From Actinomycetota bacterium (GTDB taxonomy: Bacteria > Actinomycetota > Actinomycetes > Nanopelagicales > Nanopelagicaceae), in contig CANGCW010000029.1 of assembly GCA_947452525.1 (NCBI GenBank), forward strand, positions 1-9,352: 9,352 bases of DNA, given 5' to 3'. A program made the translations under genes and the position numbers. Shown piece by piece: positions 6,939 to 9,352 of the stretch. Within the stretch, counting starts at the first letter, position 1; each line of letters opens with the position of its first letter. Below the pieces are notes generated by a model. It saw nothing but the letters and a program-made list of their open reading frames with translations, was not told the origin of the DNA and made no database searches.

Positions 6939-6950
6939 CGTAACAATTCC

Positions 6951-6956
6951 TTTATA
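6951..6956 (-). promoter_or_regulatory. Possible -10 element (TATAAA) upstream of the malE leader hairpin
   Basis: Minus-strand TATAAA is the best -10-like hexamer in the gap before malE. At 17-base spacing the -35 position reads TAAATA, a poor match, so support is weak. If used, transcription would begin near 6944-6947 and the malE mRNA would carry a leader of about 170 bases that includes the UUCG hairpin. I see no clearly better promoter between that hairpin and the malE start. Confidence 0.2.
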
Positions 6957-6979
6957 AATGGGGCTTTTCACCCTATTTA
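6955..6979 (-). terminator. Small hairpin just after the membrane protein stop codon
   Basis: Minus-strand RNA UAAAUAGGGU-GAAAA-GCCCCAUUUA can fold into 5 bp, one A-C mismatch and 4 more bp. It starts five bases after the TAA stop of the upstream gene. There is no U tract after it, so it is at most a weak terminator or a 3'-end-protecting stem; the larger hairpin downstream is the better candidate. Confidence 0.35.
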
Positions 6980-6983
6980 AGAG

Positions 6984-8009
6984 TTATCGCAACTTTGATG
7001 TGTTCTGTGCAACATGAACGAGGGCAACGGTGGTCTCAACCACGATGCGGATTGCAAGCAGTACAACATAGGTAATGATCCAACCCGCAAGGAGTGCACC
7101 TGGAATAAAGAGCCAGTGGAGCAGATGAACGCCACTTGAATCGCCGTTGCGTGAAATTTCAAAACCAGCCATTGTGTAAGCCGGCACTGCAACCGCAGCG
7201 AATGCGACAACGCCAAGATACGTGATCGTGTAGATATATCCAGAGAGCGTGCGATAGATGTACTTCTTCAAACGGAAGTCGCGGAGTTGGCGCGAGAAGC
7301 GCATGAACTCTCTCCACCAGTTATCAACTGTTGAGAAGAAGAAGGCGAGTGCGGTAAGAGCGAGTGCGAGGTAGATAGCAAGAATGAGAATTCCGTAGAT
7401 CCACAATGAATATGTACCGCCCTGATAACCCATTCCTGGTGCAGTGCGTGCGAGTTCGCGAACACGGTTAATCTGCCAATAAATAAGCGAACCAACGAGC
7501 GTGATACTAGCGAGTCCGAGTAGAAGAACGAGTGGGCTCTTAATGCGCTTAATGAAATCTGCCCAGACCGCATCGAAATCTTCTGTTACTGACTTCAATG
7601 GTTCGAGAACGAGACCGGTAAGAATGAGTAGTGAGGCGGTCATGAGTGCACCGACCGGCCAGTTACCGCTGATTTGAACGAAGACATTACGAATAATCGT
7701 CGGCGTCTTAGCGCTACCTGTCATGTGCCACGCAGAGATCAGATTTGTAACTCCGCCTACAAGGAAGAGCCATGCTGTGACGATGAAGTAGTTGTGCCAC
7801 TTCGCTGCGCGCTTTACAAAGTATGCAAAGAAGAGGAATAGGTATGCAGCAATTGGCATCCAGTAGAAGGCATATGTGCGAATCTGTGTAATCGCAAGGC
7901 TAAAGGTCGCCCAATCCGGCAACTTGCCGAAGTAGAAGGCATATGGGGTGAGAAGGAAGAGCGATGCGCCGGTTAGCTCACGGCTCTTCTTCTTAAAGAA
8001 TTTTCTCAT
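6984..8009 (-). CDS. Polytopic membrane protein, weakly DUF4282-like at the C-terminus, function unknown
   Basis: A 341-residue integral membrane protein with about eight hydrophobic segments (roughly 12-28, 47-65, 73-92, 118-135, 158-178, 200-225, 257-282, 297-323). It has a very basic N-terminus (MRKFFKKKSR), which suggests a cytoplasmic start, and a charged cytoplasmic-looking loop at 227-252 (WWREFMRFSRQLRDFRLKK). The last part, RIVVETTVALVHVAQNT (321-337), recalls the end of DUF4282 proteins, where a membrane helix is followed by a similar RI-E-V-H-NT pattern; this is from memory and unproven. I see no transporter, kinase or enzyme signature. The ATG has GAGAGG at eight-base spacing. It lies upstream of malE on the same strand, but 207 bases and two hairpins separate them, so it may well be its own transcription unit, divergent from the ATP-grasp gene. 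Confidence 0.8.
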   Translation of the reverse strand: MRKFFKKKSRELTGASLFLLTPYAFYFGKLPDWATFSLAITQIRTYAFYWMPIAAYLFLFFAYFVKRAAKWHNYFIVTAWLFLVGGVTNLISAWHMTGSAKTPTIIRNVFVQISGNWPVGALMTASLLILTGLVLEPLKSVTEDFDAVWADFIKRIKSPLVLLLGLASITLVGSLIYWQINRVRELARTAPGMGYQGGTYSLWIYGILILAIYLALALTALAFFFSTVDNWWREFMRFSRQLRDFRLKKYIYRTLSGYIYTITYLGVVAFAAVAVPAYTMAGFEISRNGDSSGVHLLHWLFIPGALLAGWIITYVVLLAIRIVVETTVALVHVAQNTSKLR

Positions 8010-8042
8010 TTATTAAACCTCTCATGCATAAGTTAAGGCTCA

Positions 8043-8071
8043 ATCGTCCTGACTCTGTAGAAGGGGGTCAA
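8043..8071 (-). promoter_or_regulatory. Candidate promoter of the membrane protein gene
   Basis: Minus-strand TTGACC (8071-8066) is followed after 17 bases by GACGAT (8048-8043), a fair -35 and a weak -10 of the housekeeping sigma type. A start near 8036 would leave a leader of about 27 bases including GAGAGG (8023-8018) before the ATG at 8009. Spacing and position are good; the -10 is the weak part. Confidence 0.4.
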
Positions 8072-8107
8072 GGCACACACGCGAGTATCGATTGCATTTC
8101 TCGCCTT

Positions 8108-8113
8108 TAGACT
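8108..8113 (+). promoter_or_regulatory. -10 box TAGACT placed for a leaderless mRNA
   Basis: TAGACT fits the TANNNT pattern of actinobacterial -10 boxes. Its last base lies exactly seven bases before the A of the ATG at 8121, so transcription would begin at or within a base of the start codon. No Shine-Dalgarno motif is present in front of this ATG. No good -35 is seen at 8085-8090 (GTATCG), which is common for such promoters. Confidence 0.5.
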
Positions 8114-8120
8114 CCTACTT

Positions 8121-9266
8121 ATGGAATCGCGGCCGTTACGAGCGCTCTTTATCTGTGAGAAGGGTGTTCACTTCTCTGCAGTTGCGCGCGAGATGATGAG
8201 AAGTGGCTGGGAGTGCTCTGCAATAACGCTTTCGAGATCGCACCTGACTCGAGTTAAGGGTTGGAGCGAGATACTTCTCATCGATAAGAGTTCGCCATTT
8301 ATTCCGACGGTCTTATCTCAGCATAAAGATTTTCTCCTCTCCTTCGACTTCATCTCCTTTGGTACCGATAAATATCTTGGTGAAGTTGCTGCCAGTTCAC
8401 TCTCGCAATTAGAGAAGAAGATCCTCTTGCCTATCTCAACGGATATGGGATTAGCTGTCATGGATTCCAAAATTGGATTTACATCTCTCGTAAAGAAACT
8501 TCAGCTACCAACGCCACGGAGTTCTACCTTCTCAACGCGCGCAGAACTTCTTGAGGAGTGCAGCAGCTTCACGCCTCCCTTTGTTATCAAGGGAGATAGA
8601 GGTGGTGGTGGATCAGCGGTCAAAGTGATTCGTTCGCTTGAAGAGCTAGATCCGTTAGATGAGCTCCAGCCTGGAGTTATTCAAGAGTTTCTCAACCTCA
8701 AGCCAGTAGGTGTCGAGGTCATCTTTAACCAAGGTCGTGTTGCAAGTTGGGCCTATTGCGCCGATCAACTCTTTACGGCGAATTTTGGACCATCGATGCG
8801 CCGCCATTATTCGAAACCTCCATCACTCGACTTTCTTGAGCACCTAGAAAAGTTCGGTGAAGCGACGGGCGCACAGGGCTTTGCGAATGCATCCTTCTTC
8901 TACTTACCCGAGGCAAATAGCCATCAGATCTTTGAATGTGATCTCCGTGCAAATCACTGGGTGAGGCTCTATCCCTATTTAGGCGTGGATGTTGCGACGC
9001 TACTCAGCCATGAATGGAATGGAGAGGTATTCACGCCACCATTCGCTGAGGAGGGTGAGACGTTTATTCATTATGGAAGAGCGCTCACTGCTGCCGGAGA
9101 TGCGCACGACGCCCACGCATTCCTCTCGGCGATGCGCATGTACAGACGGTCAAGCGATTTCTTGGCAGGCGAGGGACACTTTTTTATCTACACTGCGCTA
9201 AACGCTATGAAATTTCTCCCGCAGTGGCTGAAGAAGTTTCTTAAATCTCTACGCCGATATATTTAG
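8121..9266 (+). CDS. ATP-grasp-like enzyme of unknown substrate
   Basis: This 381-residue protein has the layout of an ATP-grasp ligase, enzymes that use ATP to make an acyl-phosphate and join it to an amine or thiol. Seen: an N-terminal alpha/beta part (8-80), then PFVIKGDRGGGGSAVKVI (153-170) with the ATP-binding Lys (K157) and glycine-rich loop, then VIQEFL (186-191) where the adenine-contacting residues lie, GVEVIFNQGRV (197-207), and FECDLRAN (271-278), whose E272, D274, R276 and N278 resemble the metal-binding E-x-N-type motif. The C-terminus is basic and partly hydrophobic (FLPQWLKKFLKSLRRYI), perhaps membrane-associated. There is no signal peptide. It is divergent from the membrane protein gene across a 111-base gap and overlaps the aldehyde dehydrogenase end by 26 bases. 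The family call is moderate to good; substrate and pathway are unknown. A carboxylate-amine ligase acting on a cell-surface or small-peptide product is one possibility. Confidence 0.75.
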   Translation: MESRPLRALFICEKGVHFSAVAREMMRSGWECSAITLSRSHLTRVKGWSEILLIDKSSPFIPTVLSQHKDFLLSFDFISFGTDKYLGEVAASSLSQLEKKILLPISTDMGLAVMDSKIGFTSLVKKLQLPTPRSSTFSTRAELLEECSSFTPPFVIKGDRGGGGSAVKVIRSLEELDPLDELQPGVIQEFLNLKPVGVEVIFNQGRVASWAYCADQLFTANFGPSMRRHYSKPPSLDFLEHLEKFGEATGAQGFANASFFYLPEANSHQIFECDLRANHWVRLYPYLGVDVATLLSHEWNGEVFTPPFAEEGETFIHYGRALTAAGDAHDAHAFLSAMRMYRRSSDFLAGEGHFFIYTALNAMKFLPQWLKKFLKSLRRYI

Positions 9267-9352
9267 TCTCAAGAAATTCGTGGATGCCATCGAAGCCACC
9301 CTCACGACCAAGTCCGCTCTGCTTTACGCCACCAAATGGCGCTGCCGGATCA
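9241..9352 (-). CDS. Partial NAD(P)-dependent aldehyde dehydrogenase, C-terminus (succinate-semialdehyde dehydrogenase type)
   Basis: The last 36 codons and TAA (9243-9241) of a minus-strand gene that continues past the right edge. The residues include APFGGVKQSGLGREGG and end FLETKYIGVEI, the conserved C-terminal signature of aldehyde dehydrogenases; the G-EFLETKY ending is typical of succinate-semialdehyde dehydrogenases (GabD-like), which oxidise succinic semialdehyde to succinate. The catalytic Cys and Glu lie outside the window, so the substrate cannot be confirmed. Its final eight codons overlap the end of the convergent ATP-grasp gene. Confidence 0.88.
   Translation of the reverse strand, partial: DPAAPFGGVKQSGLGREGGFDGIHEFLETKYIGVEI

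Noticed and set aside
7268..7573. Out-of-frame minus-strand open frame of 101 codons inside the membrane protein gene.
   Set aside because: It is fully contained in a gene with a good ribosome site and coherent membrane topology; the alternative product is Ser-rich and featureless.
1..9352. CRISPR arrays, tRNAs, rRNAs, insertion sequences or a phage or defence island.
   Set aside because: I saw no spaced direct repeats, cloverleaf, transposase or recombinase motifs, or terminal inverted repeats on reading both strands.

Overview
The window looks like part of a small actinobacterial genome of intermediate G+C (roughly 48 %, judged by eye). The evidence is gene content and style: tightly packed genes with stop/start overlaps, GTG/TTG start choice, a -10 box that seems to give a leaderless mRNA, and a maltose transporter with no ATPase gene of its own. 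A streamlined aquatic actinobacterium (Nanopelagicales-like) would fit, but this is inference; no rRNA or other marker gene is present.

Layout. Positions 1-209 hold the end of a plus-strand gene of unknown function. Positions 218-8009 are all minus strand, so they read from high to low coordinates: a polytopic membrane protein (6984-8009), a 207-base regulatory gap with two hairpins, malE (5529-6776), a 119-base gap with a long hairpin, malF (3868-5409), malG (3008-3871), a secreted GH13 alpha-amylase (1074-3011) and a GT14-type glycosyltransferase (218-1063). From malF to the glycosyltransferase the genes are coupled: malF/malG and malG/amylase share ATGA overlaps, and the glycosyltransferase Shine-Dalgarno site overlaps the amylase stop codon. 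A divergent plus-strand gene at 8121-9266 encodes an ATP-grasp-like enzyme. It overlaps tail to tail the end of an aldehyde dehydrogenase of succinate-semialdehyde type that enters from the right edge (9241-9352, minus).

How the genes work together. The secreted amylase would cut alpha-1,4-glucans to maltodextrins outside the membrane, MalE would bind them, and MalF and MalG would carry them in using an ATPase encoded elsewhere, probably a shared MsiK/MalK type. MalE has an ordinary signal peptide without a lipobox cysteine, and MalF keeps a large extracytoplasmic loop (P2-like, as in the enterobacterial protein). The glycosyltransferase at the operon end is not an obvious part of sugar uptake.

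The most striking non-coding structures are (a) a 21-bp hairpin with a GAAA tetraloop between malE and malF whose wobble pairs form only in the operon's mRNA strand, and (b) a terminator-like hairpin with a UUCG tetraloop upstream of malE, one arm of which has an exact alternative partner further into the malE leader. I see no CRISPR array, tRNA, rRNA, insertion sequence or clearly novel defence system here.
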